The notes under the pieces were generated by a model, which saw only the letters and a list, made by a program, of their open reading frames with translations, searched no databases and was not told the origin of the DNA. The translations under genes were made by a program, and so were the position numbers. Below, piece after piece: positions 6,778 through 13,050 of a stretch of 14,826 nt of DNA (position 1 is its first letter; every line of letters starts with the position of its first letter). Origin of the DNA: Chloroflexota bacterium (lineage in GTDB: Bacteria > Chloroflexota > Anaerolineae > Caldilineales > Caldilineaceae); the NCBI GenBank assembly GCA_018969295.1, contig JAGWYN010000070.1, positions 1 through 14,826 of the forward strand, written 5' to 3'.

Positions 6778-6796
6778 AGGGTCTGGAGGTGATTAT

Positions 6797-7195
6797 ATGG
6801 CACTGGCAAGCATGAGCATCTTAGCGCGCAGTAAGCTCTTGGCGCAGAATTTGCGCCAAGAGGGGCGAGTCGAGGACGCAGAAGTTGTCGATGAGTTGGT
6901 GCAAAACGTAGAAAAGCAGGCTGCGCGTTCCCAGTATGCTACGACGGGAGAGATAGCGCAGCGTCTAGGTGTGAGCAGGCAGACGGTCGTCAACTGGATC
7001 AAGCGTGGTTTTCTGCCTGGGGTAAGGCTTGGGGGGCGCCTTGTCGTACCCACAACGGAGTTGGCGCGGGTTGAGGAAGTCGCCCGCCTGTTGGATAGCG
7101 CAGATGCCGAAAGGCCGCCAGCCTCAGCTGAGGAGATCGATAGTATCTCACGAAACGAGCGCGATCAATGGACTTGGATCGGCAAAGACCCATAA
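6797..7195 (+). CDS. HTH (MerR/excisionase-type) antitoxin of a PIN module
   Basis: The 132-residue product has a helical N-terminus (about 1-45, charged and possibly dimerising). A HTH_17-type DNA-binding unit follows at about 50-90: YATTGEIAQRLGVSRQTVVN then WIKRGFLPGVRLGGRLVVP. The pattern of helix-turn-helix followed by a beta-wing ending in RLVVP is that of excisionase/MerR-like domains. The ATG at 6797 is set by GGAGGTGAT at 6785-6793. The 3' end overlaps the PIN-domain gene by 28 bp, the usual antitoxin-before-toxin order, so it most likely binds its own promoter and, through its acidic C-terminus, the toxin. The antitoxin is intact, but its toxin is truncated, leaving it an orphan regulator. 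Confidence 0.75.
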   Translation: MALASMSILARSKLLAQNLRQEGRVEDAEVVDELVQNVEKQAARSQYATTGEIAQRLGVSRQTVVNWIKRGFLPGVRLGGRLVVPTTELARVEEVARLLDSADAERPPASAEEIDSISRNERDQWTWIGKDP

Positions 7196-7491
7196 GGGCC
7201 GTGCTTGATACCAACGTGCTGCTTGGCGCGGCTCGACGGCGCTTGCTACTCCTGGCAAGCCTGGGCGCGTACCAGTTGGTGACCAGCCAATACATCATCG
7301 ATGAAGCTCAGCGGGTAATGGGTAGACTTGGATGGAGTCCCAAAGGAGCCGAAGCACAGTTACAGGCCATACGTCTGGTCGCCGAAGTTGTCGATGAACA
7401 AACGATTGCTGGCGGAAACTACGAGCTTTGGCTGCGTGACCCCAGCGATCATCCGATCATGGCGACGGCTTTGGCAGGTAAGGCCGACTAT
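7168..7491 (+). pseudogene. PIN-domain toxin truncated by a recombinase remnant
   Basis: The frame starts at an ATG inside the antitoxin gene. AVLDTNVLLGA (about residues 11-21) carries the first catalytic Asp of a PIN ribonuclease, and TSQYIIDEAQRVM supplies the conserved Glu. RDPSDHPIMATALAGKADY supplies the third and fourth acidic positions. Intact members continue with a V/L-TGDxDLL block holding the last Asp. Here the homology stops exactly at ...KADY (7491). The next bases are the antisense of a tyrosine recombinase gene, so the frame ends in unrelated residues at 7563. RNase activity is unlikely without the last strand and Asp. Confidence 0.78.
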
Positions 7492-7494
7492 TGT

Positions 7495-8290
7495 AGGATG
7501 TTGATGTCTGCATGGCCAGCCGCGCCAGCACATAAATGTTCATCCCGTTGCGCAGGCAGCTGAGCGCAAAGGTGCGCCGGAAGGTATGACAGGTGCAGTG
7601 GGCAACACCTGACCGTTCCTGCAAACGTTCCATCAGCTGCACGATGCTGTCCACCCGGAGCCGCCCTTTGTGGCGTTCGGAGACGAAGACCGGCTTGCGG
7701 GGCTGCACCTTGCCCCGCTCGACAAAGTAGCGTTTGACCTGCTTGCGGGTGCGTGCGCCAATGTAGGTCGTCCGGCCCTTCTGCCCTTTACCCAGCTGGA
7801 CGAGCACGACCCCTGTATTCAGGTCCACGTCGGCCACGTTCAGAGTGACCAACTCGCTGACGCGCACCCCCGAGTCCAGCAGAAACAGGCACATGGCCTT
7901 GTCCCGCTCGCTTGTGCAGCTGCGGAGGATGGCCTGAATGTCTTCGGCGGACAAGGCGGCAAGGATTTTTTTCTCCAGCCGCGACATCTGCACCTTGTTG
8001 AAGGGTGAGACGGCGAGGAGTTCATCCCGCACGCAGCAGTTCAGAAAGGCTCGAATCGCGCGGGCCAGGTTGTTCTGGTACTGGCTGGATAGCTCGCGGC
8101 GACTCAGGGAAACGAGATGGCGGCGCAGGTCGTGCGCGGTCAGCTGCTGGAGCGTCGTGACACCCTGTTCATCGCACCAGCGGACAAAAAGGCCGAGTTT
8201 CAGGCGGTAAAACTCGCGCGTTGCCATCGTCAGATGCCACGCTTCGCAGTCCAACAGGAAGAGATCGAGAGCATCGATCAGCAGGTGAGT
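7495..8290 (-). pseudogene. Subfamily-II tyrosine recombinase (XerC/D-like), C-terminus lost
   Basis: The frame holds a core-binding domain (LFLLDCEAWHL...FYRLKLGLFVRWCDEQ; LARAIRAFLNCCVRDELLAV) and most of the catalytic domain. Arg I is in SGVRVSELVTLNV, a basic beta-hairpin is in LGKGQKGRTTYIGARTRKQ and the HxxR box is in CHTFRRTFA. The sequence then passes through a frameshift (LARLAMQTS where LAxLxGHADINIL is expected) and ends at about 7495 inside the PIN gene. The second catalytic His and the Tyr are missing. Homology extends upstream of the TTG at 8254 to about 8290 without an ATG. The missing C-terminus matches the separate fragment at 10359-10472 on the other strand. Related scraps lie at 3589 and 14158. 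Confidence 0.82.
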
Positions 8291-8313
8291 TCCTAGTGGT
8301 CCGACTTTTTTCT

Positions 8314-8319
8314 ATTATA
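8314..8319 (-). promoter_or_regulatory. -10 box upstream of the recombinase remnant
   Basis: The minus strand carries a perfect TATAAT about 25 bp upstream of the first recombinase homology. No good -35 hexamer is visible at the normal distance, so it is only a candidate. Confidence 0.3.
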
Positions 8320-8388
8320 CGTCAGAGCGCAGAGCAGAACTAACCGCAATCTGATGTTACTGGCACATCTCGTGGCTGGTTGCCACTC

Positions 8389-8745
8389 TCATTCACCTGT
8401 TGGTGGTCTCGGTCGTCTGTAATGCACCATGCGCCGACAGCACTGCCCCCATGTGCGTCGTTTGTGATCCGTAGGTGGTAGCACTTGCGAGACAATTCCC
8501 TCCACCCGCTCTGCCACATCCGCATCATACCCCATCAGAATCGCGCCGGCGTCGCTGGCCACCGCCTGGGCCAGCCCCTGCTTGCCGTGCGCCTGCACAT
8601 AGCCGAGCACCGCGCCCACCAGGTTGACCAGGTCGTTGACGATGCGCTGGTAGGCTGCGGGGGGGAGATCGTAGAGGGGGACCAGGTCCCGGTCGATGAT
8701 CGGGCGGTCGGCAAAGTGCTGGTAGGGGTGGGTTTCGTGCTCCAT
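8389..8745 (-). CDS. Small conserved-looking hypothetical protein, leaderless start
   Basis: The 118-residue product is not recognised. The first 90 residues look like a genuine helical, acidic protein (PLYDLPPAAYQRIVNDLVNL, QGLAQAVASDAGAILMGYDA, VAERVEGIVSQVLPP). The last 28 residues are Arg-rich and of low quality, so the natural C-terminus may have been replaced after about 8475. There is no signal peptide or membrane segment. The ATG at 8745 has no Shine-Dalgarno. A perfect TATAAT at 8753-8758 ends only 7 bases upstream, which predicts transcription starting at or next to the A of ATG, that is, a leaderless mRNA. It lies just downstream of the DUF3368 toxin gene but has its own promoter. 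Confidence 0.6.
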   Translation of the reverse strand: MEHETHPYQHFADRPIIDRDLVPLYDLPPAAYQRIVNDLVNLVGAVLGYVQAHGKQGLAQAVASDAGAILMGYDADVAERVEGIVSQVLPPTDHKRRTWGQCCRRMVHYRRPRPPTGE

Positions 8746-8752
8746 TGGGGAA

Positions 8753-8758
8753 ATTATA
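8753..8758 (-). promoter_or_regulatory. -10 box of a leaderless promoter
   Basis: TATAAT on the minus strand is followed by 7 bases and then the ATG of the 8389-8745 gene. A weak -35 (TGAAAA) lies 17 bp further upstream. Confidence 0.55.
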
Positions 8759-8799
8759 CCGAATCTGCGCGGGGATTTTCAGCGTTTTGCGGGAAGTGG

Positions 8800-9316
8800 C
8801 TACTGTCCGGTTTCGTTGGCGAGCGTCAGAACCTTGGCCAGAAGGGCATCACCGTAATGCAACGAGGAGGTGCGAAGTCGCTCCACATAGGGCGCAATCT
8901 GCTGGATATGCGCCCGGTGTTTCGCCATCAGCAAAACGCCAAGCGCGCCAATGCACACAATTTGATTATGCTCTGCAACTGTCCTGGCACGGCGGTCGTC
9001 AATCAACAGGACATCAGCCGAGAGTTGTTTATAGAGAGCCATCGCTTCCAGCTCTCCTTGTCCTAACCCACCGGCAGCCAACACCCACCGGCAGTCAACA
9101 CCCACCGGCAGTCAACACCCAACGGGACATGTCCACGGTGACAACTCGCCCGGCCAGAAAAGACGACAATATGACTCCCTGCGGCTTGTCCGGCGCGGAT
9201 ACTTCATCAAAAACCGCCTGGGGAACTCGAATGTCCTCGTAGTTCAGCGTCACTATGTCGAGCACGCCGCAGGTAGCCAGCGCGACCAGCGCGGAACTAT
9301 CGGCAATCACCAACAT
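8800..9316 (-). pseudogene. DUF3368 PIN-like toxin, frameshifted by a 17-bp triplication
   Basis: The N-terminal part (from the ATG at 9316) reads MLVIADSSALVALATCGVLD...VPQAVFDEVSAPDKPQGV...VVTVDMSRWVL. The C-terminal part, in another frame, reads GLGQGELEAMALYKQLSADV, LLIDDRRARTVAEHNQ and LGVLLMAKHRAHIQ. Together they make a complete DUF3368 protein with the acidic PIN positions in ADSS, DEVSA, GELEA and DDRRA. They are separated only by three tandem 17-bp units (9067-9117). With one unit the frame runs through (WVLAAGGLGQGEL) and gives 160 residues. With the present three it stops in the second unit after 73 residues. The gene follows its UPF0175 antitoxin by 3 bp. All sequence needed for function is still present. 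Confidence 0.85.
9067..9117. repeat. 17-bp tandem repeat, three units
   Basis: Units lie at 9067-9083, 9084-9100 and 9101-9117. The last two are identical (CCCACCGGCAGTCAACA) and the first has one C for T. The 17-bp period is not divisible by three, and the repeat lies inside the DUF3368 toxin gene, so copy number sets the reading frame. Confidence 0.95.
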
Positions 9317-9319
9317 GAC

Positions 9320-9571
9320 CTATTCTCCGATCAGGCGGTGGAATTCTGCTTCTAGTTCCGTCGGCGTCTGGGTCTGTAAGACAACACCCTGGCGCTTGCA
9401 GAAATCGAGGAATGTATACCGGTCAACGCCGGCCAATTCGCACGCTGCGCCAATGGACAGTTCTCGGGCGCGATACAAGCCTAAGGCGGCATAGAGGAGG
9501 ATTTTTCTGGATATACTATCGCGCGGCTCGGCCACAAACGGCTTATCCGGGATTGAGATGGTTATCTGCAT
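9320..9571 (-). CDS. UPF0175 family antitoxin
   Basis: The 83-residue protein has the UPF0175 layout. It has a short N-terminal strand (MQITISIPDKPF), then the RKILLYAALGLYRARELSIG helix pair. The AACELAGVDRYTFLDFCKRQ helix-turn-helix-like segment and the terminal QTPTELEAEFHRLIGE follow. UPF0175 proteins are commonly encoded next to DUF3368 proteins as antitoxin and toxin, which is the arrangement here, with 3 bp between the genes. The start is set by GAGGAG 6 bp before the ATG at 9571. A TAGAAT at 9596-9601 on the minus strand may be the -10 element. The protein is full length and appears intact, even though its toxin partner is out of frame. Confidence 0.82.
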   Translation of the reverse strand: MQITISIPDKPFVAEPRDSISRKILLYAALGLYRARELSIGAACELAGVDRYTFLDFCKRQGVVLQTQTPTELEAEFHRLIGE

Positions 9572-9765
9572 AGGTGACTCCTCATGTTGACTTCAATTCT
9601 ATCACATACGGCGTCTGGGAAGCCGCAAACAATGACACGGCTACCCGCCTGACACGTGACGACTGGCAAAAGGTCGTCTGGTCGGGTGAAGCGGGTGGTC
9701 AGAAGGTCTATGCCCATCTTGTCAAGAGTTGGATTCGCAAGCTTGGTCCTACTCTGGTGCTTATA

Positions 9766-10149
9766 AACGGCAAGCGCGGATGGCGCAAGGTCTTCCTGGG
9801 CAAAGCCAGCGTGCAGGCGATCCAATCCTATATGCGGGAGCGGGGACCGGGCCGCTGTGACGCCCTGTGGCTGAATGCCCAAGGCAAGCCCCTGACCACG
9901 GACAGCATCCGCCAGATCGTGGACCGGCTGGCGGCTGAAGCCAGCGTCACCGGTCGCCACAACCTGCACGCGTTTCGCCATCGCGTTGCCCAGACATGGC
10001 TGGACAACGGCATCAACGCCGAGATCGTCTCCAAGGCCCTGGGGCACGCCGACGTCACGACGACGCTCATGATCTATGGCAACCAGGACGACCGGAGAGT
10101 CAGCCAGGCCGTTCGTGAGGCGGAGATGGCCCCGTTCTATGACCCCTGA
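9766..10149 (+). pseudogene. Subfamily-I tyrosine recombinase, C-terminal catalytic part
   Basis: From about 9766 the plus frame matches the recombinase at 13663-14156: NGKRGWRKVFLGKASVQAI, LWLNAQGKPLTTDSIRQIVD, TGRHNLHAFRHRVAQTWLDN, SKALGHADVTTTLMIYGNQD. It contains the HxxRH box, the second His in ALGH and the catalytic Tyr in MIYGN. The N-terminal domain and Arg I are missing. Upstream (9574-9765) the same open frame holds unrelated sequence that I cannot assign, so the ATG-like start of the frame is not the recombinase start. The natural C-terminus (EMAPFYDP) is present. It is non-functional without Arg I. Confidence 0.8.
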
Positions 10150-10308
10150 CTCGACTGTCTGTACCTCTCCCTGGAACTCCTGAAAAAATTCTGCAACCTC
10201 CAGGAAGTCGTCATTCTGCAATGTCAACCGTGCACGGAAGAACCCTTGTTCGCGTGTCACATCCTCTTGGACAATGTCAACATGCTTGATGATGATCTCG
10301 AGCAGAGT
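10150..10308 (-). pseudogene. DUF6516-like fragment (toxin-antitoxin associated)
   Basis: The minus frame reads TLLEIIIKHVDIVQEDVTRE, then QGFFRARLTLQNDDFLEVAE and FFQEFQGEVQTVE. This matches the N-terminal third of DUF6516-type proteins: a strand-turn-strand with F.RARL.L.....LEVAE. Those proteins continue with an RWDNxPHxP...FPHHxH block that is absent here. A stop (TGA at 10309-10311) closes it upstream and no start codon is present. At the 3' side it abuts the recombinase fragment that ends at 10149. Family recall is moderate. Confidence 0.5.
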
Positions 10309-10358
10309 TCACCAACCGCTGCTCCGGACATGGACACCAACGTCTTCGGCAGCATGGT

Positions 10359-10472
10359 GGCGCGGCTGGCCATGCGGACATCAACATCCTGCGCCAGTAC
10401 CTGCCGCTGCTCGAGGGGGACTTGCAGGAAGCTCACGCACGTTTTGGTGCAGTGGACAACCTGTTCGGGTAG
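10359..10472 (+). pseudogene. C-terminal piece of subfamily-II tyrosine recombinase
   Basis: The frame GHADINILRQYLPLLEGDLQ then EAHARFGAVDNLFG and TAG (10470-10472) is the missing end of the recombinase remnant at 7495-8290. It includes the second catalytic His (GHAD) and the Tyr (RQYL). Its first 32 bases (10359-10390) are the inverted copy, with one mismatch, of 7495-7526. It carries the same short deletion just before GHAD, so both pieces come from the same or a sister gene that was already frameshifted there. Confidence 0.78.
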
Positions 10473-10575
10473 CGGCAGAATTGGGTGTATTCGTTGTAAT
10501 GTGAGTTTGCTGGTAGAATGCGCAGCCAGTAGCGGCATCCTTGCATCGCGAAGCCAAGGTTCCGGGGGGTAGACG

Positions 10576-11457
10576 ATGGCCATGCTGACACTCGATGACG
10601 ACCAGGTCCTGGCGCTCGTGCGCCAGTTGCCTAAGGAACGCAAAACCTGGCTGCTGCGCGCATTGGTCAGCGACCAGTGGCCGCCCTGGGCTGAACTAGC
10701 CGAATATGCTGGCCAGCGCGTGCGTGCGGTAGCCGCAGCGCGTAACCAGGACTGGGATCGGATGTCTGATGAAGAACGCGACGCATTCATCGACGACATC
10801 GTGCATGAGGAGTGTACTATCGCCGCACAGGTGGACGCCCCCCTTTTTACCCAAGAACAGGTTGCCCAAATCGCAGCAACCGTAAAAGAAAGCGAACCGA
10901 TAAAGCATGGCCTTCCTGGATACAATTGGAGCATCAAGAAGCTGCGCTATTGGGTCAAGCAAGTCTTCGACTGTGAAGTCAGCCGCCGCACCTTGTGTAA
11001 AGTGCTGAAAGAGCATCGGCTGAGTTGGAAGAAATGCCAGAAGGTTCTCAAGAAAGCTGACCGAGCAAAACGAATTGCCTATATCCAGGAGTTCCAAGCG
11101 GCCTTTGCCCTGGCCTGCGATGGGGCGCCTTGCCACAAAGCCAAACTCGTTCAGGACGCCGCGGTTGCTTTGGAGTTCGCCTTCCTTCCCTTGCCAGGGT
11201 ACAGTCCTGACCTCAACCCCATTGAGGGACTCTGGAAATGGATGCGGGAAGATGTGACCCAGAATCATTGTTACGCCACGATGCGAGAACTCTTTGACGC
11301 CTGCAAGGCTTTCGTGGATCGAATCAATACCGATCCACTTCAGATCATCTCCCGTTTGTGGCCCAAATTTGAGCTGGACCCGGCATTCGAAGAACTCTTG
11401 GTTTCAAAGTGGCTTCACTTTAGTTTGCATCACAAATCACTAAGGGCGATGCAATGA
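10576..11457 (+). CDS. In-frame fusion: VapB-like antitoxin + internally deleted IS630 transposase
   Basis: Residues 1-79 (MAMLTLDDDQVLALVRQLPK...DRMSDEERDAFIDDIVHEE) match small antitoxins that precede PIN toxins and normally end about there. From residue 80 the frame continues as an IS630-type transposase: GYNWSIKKLRYWVKQVFDCE, RLSWKKCQKVLKKADRAKR. At residues 177-178 (about 11106) it jumps to ALACDGAPCHKAKLV, then PLPGYSPDLNPIEGLWKWMR. Complete relatives have roughly 80 more residues there, with the first DDE Asp (YIDEAHF-type block). Here only the second Asp (CDGAP) and the Glu (NPIEG) remain. The final 15 residues after LLVSK look like read-through past the natural stop. The product cannot transpose. 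It could be expressed from the antitoxin promoter, since the start is the antitoxin's own ATG. The ribosome site is weak. Confidence 0.75.
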   Translation: MAMLTLDDDQVLALVRQLPKERKTWLLRALVSDQWPPWAELAEYAGQRVRAVAAARNQDWDRMSDEERDAFIDDIVHEECTIAAQVDAPLFTQEQVAQIAATVKESEPIKHGLPGYNWSIKKLRYWVKQVFDCEVSRRTLCKVLKEHRLSWKKCQKVLKKADRAKRIAYIQEFQAAFALACDGAPCHKAKLVQDAAVALEFAFLPLPGYSPDLNPIEGLWKWMREDVTQNHCYATMRELFDACKAFVDRINTDPLQIISRLWPKFELDPAFEELLVSKWLHFSLHHKSLRAMQ

Positions 11458-11610
11458 AGCCTGAAAATGGTGCAATGCCAACGAACAAAACCAATCAATC
11501 CTCGCTCCAACCGCAAAGCCGCCTATCCTTTGCGTGGACGAGAAGATCAGAGCTAATGGTGTCAAGCAAATGAGCGACGGGCCATTGGGCAGCCAATAGG
11601 CACTTGATAA
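11458..11610. other. Short gap, no recognisable gene
   Basis: This lies between the fusion gene and the AlbA_2 gene. It contains short open frames on both strands, but nothing with a ribosome site or family motif. It probably includes the right end of the IS630 remnant and eroded restriction-locus DNA. Confidence 0.4.
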
Positions 11611-13050
11611 GTGAACCTGAGCGAACCAAAGACGCAAGTAGCCTTAGGCGAGGACAGCCGCCGCCAGTTCAAGCAAGACATAACCAATGTGGATGCGCTG
11701 GCCGCGGAGATGGCGGCCTTTGCCAACTCCGAAGGCGGCGTGATCTATCTGGGCGTCGCTGATGACGGTACGTTGCCCGGCTTGACCCGCGCCGATGTCG
11801 CGCGACTCAACCAATTGATCGGCAACGTAGCCTCACAGCACATCCGCAGTCCCCTCACCGTGCAGACAGAGAACCTGGAACTGGACAACGGGCGACTCGC
11901 CATCGTGCTGACGGTGCCCAAGGGCATCGATAAGCCCTACTTCGACAAGAACGGCGTCATCTGGCTGAAAAGCGGCGCCGATAAGCGCAGAGTGAATTCC
12001 AAAGAAGAGCTGCGCCGCCTCTTCCAGAGCGTCGACCAGTTCCACGCCGATGAACTGCCGACCAAGGCCGGGATCGACAAGCTCGACAAGCTGCGGTTTC
12101 GCGACTTTCTGCGCGATGTCTACAAACAGGAGTTCCCTGAGTCCGCCCAAGAACGCTTGCGGCTGCTCCAGAACATGAATCTGGCTACGGATGACGGGCT
12201 GCTAAACCTGGCCGGGGTGCTGCTTTTTGCCGAGCAGCCAGAGTGGATCAAGCCACAGTTCATCGTCAAGGCCATCCGCTATCCCGGCAACGCCATTCAT
12301 GGCACCGAGTATCTGGACAGCGAGGACTTCGTCGGGCCGTTGCCCCAGCAGTTCACCAGCGCGCTGGCCTTTGTCATGCGCAACCTGCACAAGGTGCAGG
12401 CCGGACAAGGGGTCAACACACTGGGGACGCCGGAAATCCCGGCCGCTGTCTTTGAGGAGCTGCTGGTCAACGCCCTGGCCCATCGCGATTATCTGGTCAG
12501 TGCGCCGATCCGTCTGTTCATCTTTGACAACCGCATCGAGATCATCAGCCCTGGCCATCTGCCCAACAACCTGACCGTACCCAAGATCCGTGCTGGCAAC
12601 TCCAACATCCGGAATCCGATCCTGGTGTCGTATATCGCCAAGGGACTGCTGCCTTACCGCGGCCTCGGTTCGGGCATCAAGCGGGCACTGGAAGATTGGC
12701 CGGACATTGACTTCACCGATGATCGGGACGGGTGTTTGTTCACCGCCACGGTTCACCGAAAAGAGCTCACTGGTCCGGTGGAAACAGAGATTGGTTCACA
12801 GAAAGACGTGGGTGTAGCCAAAAGTTCCCCAAAAAGTTCCCAGAAAAGTTCCCAAAAAATCATTGAACTCATTCAAGGCGAACCGACAATCACCATTGCG
12901 GGTCTTGCACAGCGCGTCGGCATCACGGATCGGGCCATCAAGAAACAGCTTGAGAGGCTGCGAGCCGAAGGGCGAATCCGGCGTATTGGCCCAGACAGAG
13001 GCGGCCACTGGGAGGTGGTTAAAAGCCAACCCCACCCTCCGCCTGGATGA
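11611..13050 (+). CDS. AlbA_2 / Schlafen-type ATP-binding protein of a restriction locus
   Basis: The 479-residue product has three parts. The N-terminal AlbA_2 domain (about 12-135) shows LGEDSRRQFKQDITNVDALA, EMAAFANSEGGVIYLGVADD and GVIWLKSGADKRRV. A central HATPase_c_4-like domain (about 240-385) shows FEELLVNALAHRDYLVSAPI, RIEIISPGHLPNNLT and LPYRGLGSGIKRAL. A short KSSPKSSQKSSQK linker leads to a C-terminal winged helix (about 425-470, TIAGLAQRVGITDRAIKKQL...GRIRRIGPDRGGHWEVV). The length is normal for the family and no break is seen. Such proteins are annotated as transcriptional regulators or RecG-like ATP-binding proteins and often sit inside type I restriction loci, as here just before an HsdR remnant. 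The GTG at 11611 is the only reasonable start, but its ribosome site is poor. It may regulate restriction genes. Confidence 0.85.
   Translation: MNLSEPKTQVALGEDSRRQFKQDITNVDALAAEMAAFANSEGGVIYLGVADDGTLPGLTRADVARLNQLIGNVASQHIRSPLTVQTENLELDNGRLAIVLTVPKGIDKPYFDKNGVIWLKSGADKRRVNSKEELRRLFQSVDQFHADELPTKAGIDKLDKLRFRDFLRDVYKQEFPESAQERLRLLQNMNLATDDGLLNLAGVLLFAEQPEWIKPQFIVKAIRYPGNAIHGTEYLDSEDFVGPLPQQFTSALAFVMRNLHKVQAGQGVNTLGTPEIPAAVFEELLVNALAHRDYLVSAPIRLFIFDNRIEIISPGHLPNNLTVPKIRAGNSNIRNPILVSYIAKGLLPYRGLGSGIKRALEDWPDIDFTDDRDGCLFTATVHRKELTGPVETEIGSQKDVGVAKSSPKSSQKSSQKIIELIQGEPTITIAGLAQRVGITDRAIKKQLERLRAEGRIRRIGPDRGGHWEVVKSQPHPPPG
12816..12856. repeat. 12-bp tandem repeat coding the KSSPKSSQKSSQK linker
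   Basis: Three near-identical 12-bp units (core AAAAGTTCCC) encode Lys-Ser-Ser-Pro/Gln in frame. They make a flexible joint between the ATPase-like part and the winged helix. Similar linkers are common in this family. Confidence 0.8.

Larger units (their letters stand above)
6430..6796. other. Non-coding gap between transposase remnant and HTH antitoxin
   Basis: No gene of normal size is visible. The stretch contains a hairpin (6605-6635), a 15-codon frame with a strong ribosome site (6687-6734) and the promoter of the antitoxin gene (6748-6777), each listed separately. The part from 6430 to 6600 shows nothing I recognise and may be eroded insertion-sequence DNA. Confidence 0.5.

Noticed and set aside
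7495..7526. Programmed ribosomal frameshift in the recombinase
   Set aside because: No slippery heptamer or downstream structure is evident and the gene is truncated anyway; a plain GGCC-unit deletion explains it.
9562..10937. Minus-strand frames 9562-10260 and 10257-10937 as complete genes
   Set aside because: Only the first ~50 residues of the former (DUF6516-like) resemble a protein. The remainder is antisense to recombinase, antitoxin and transposase coding sequence.
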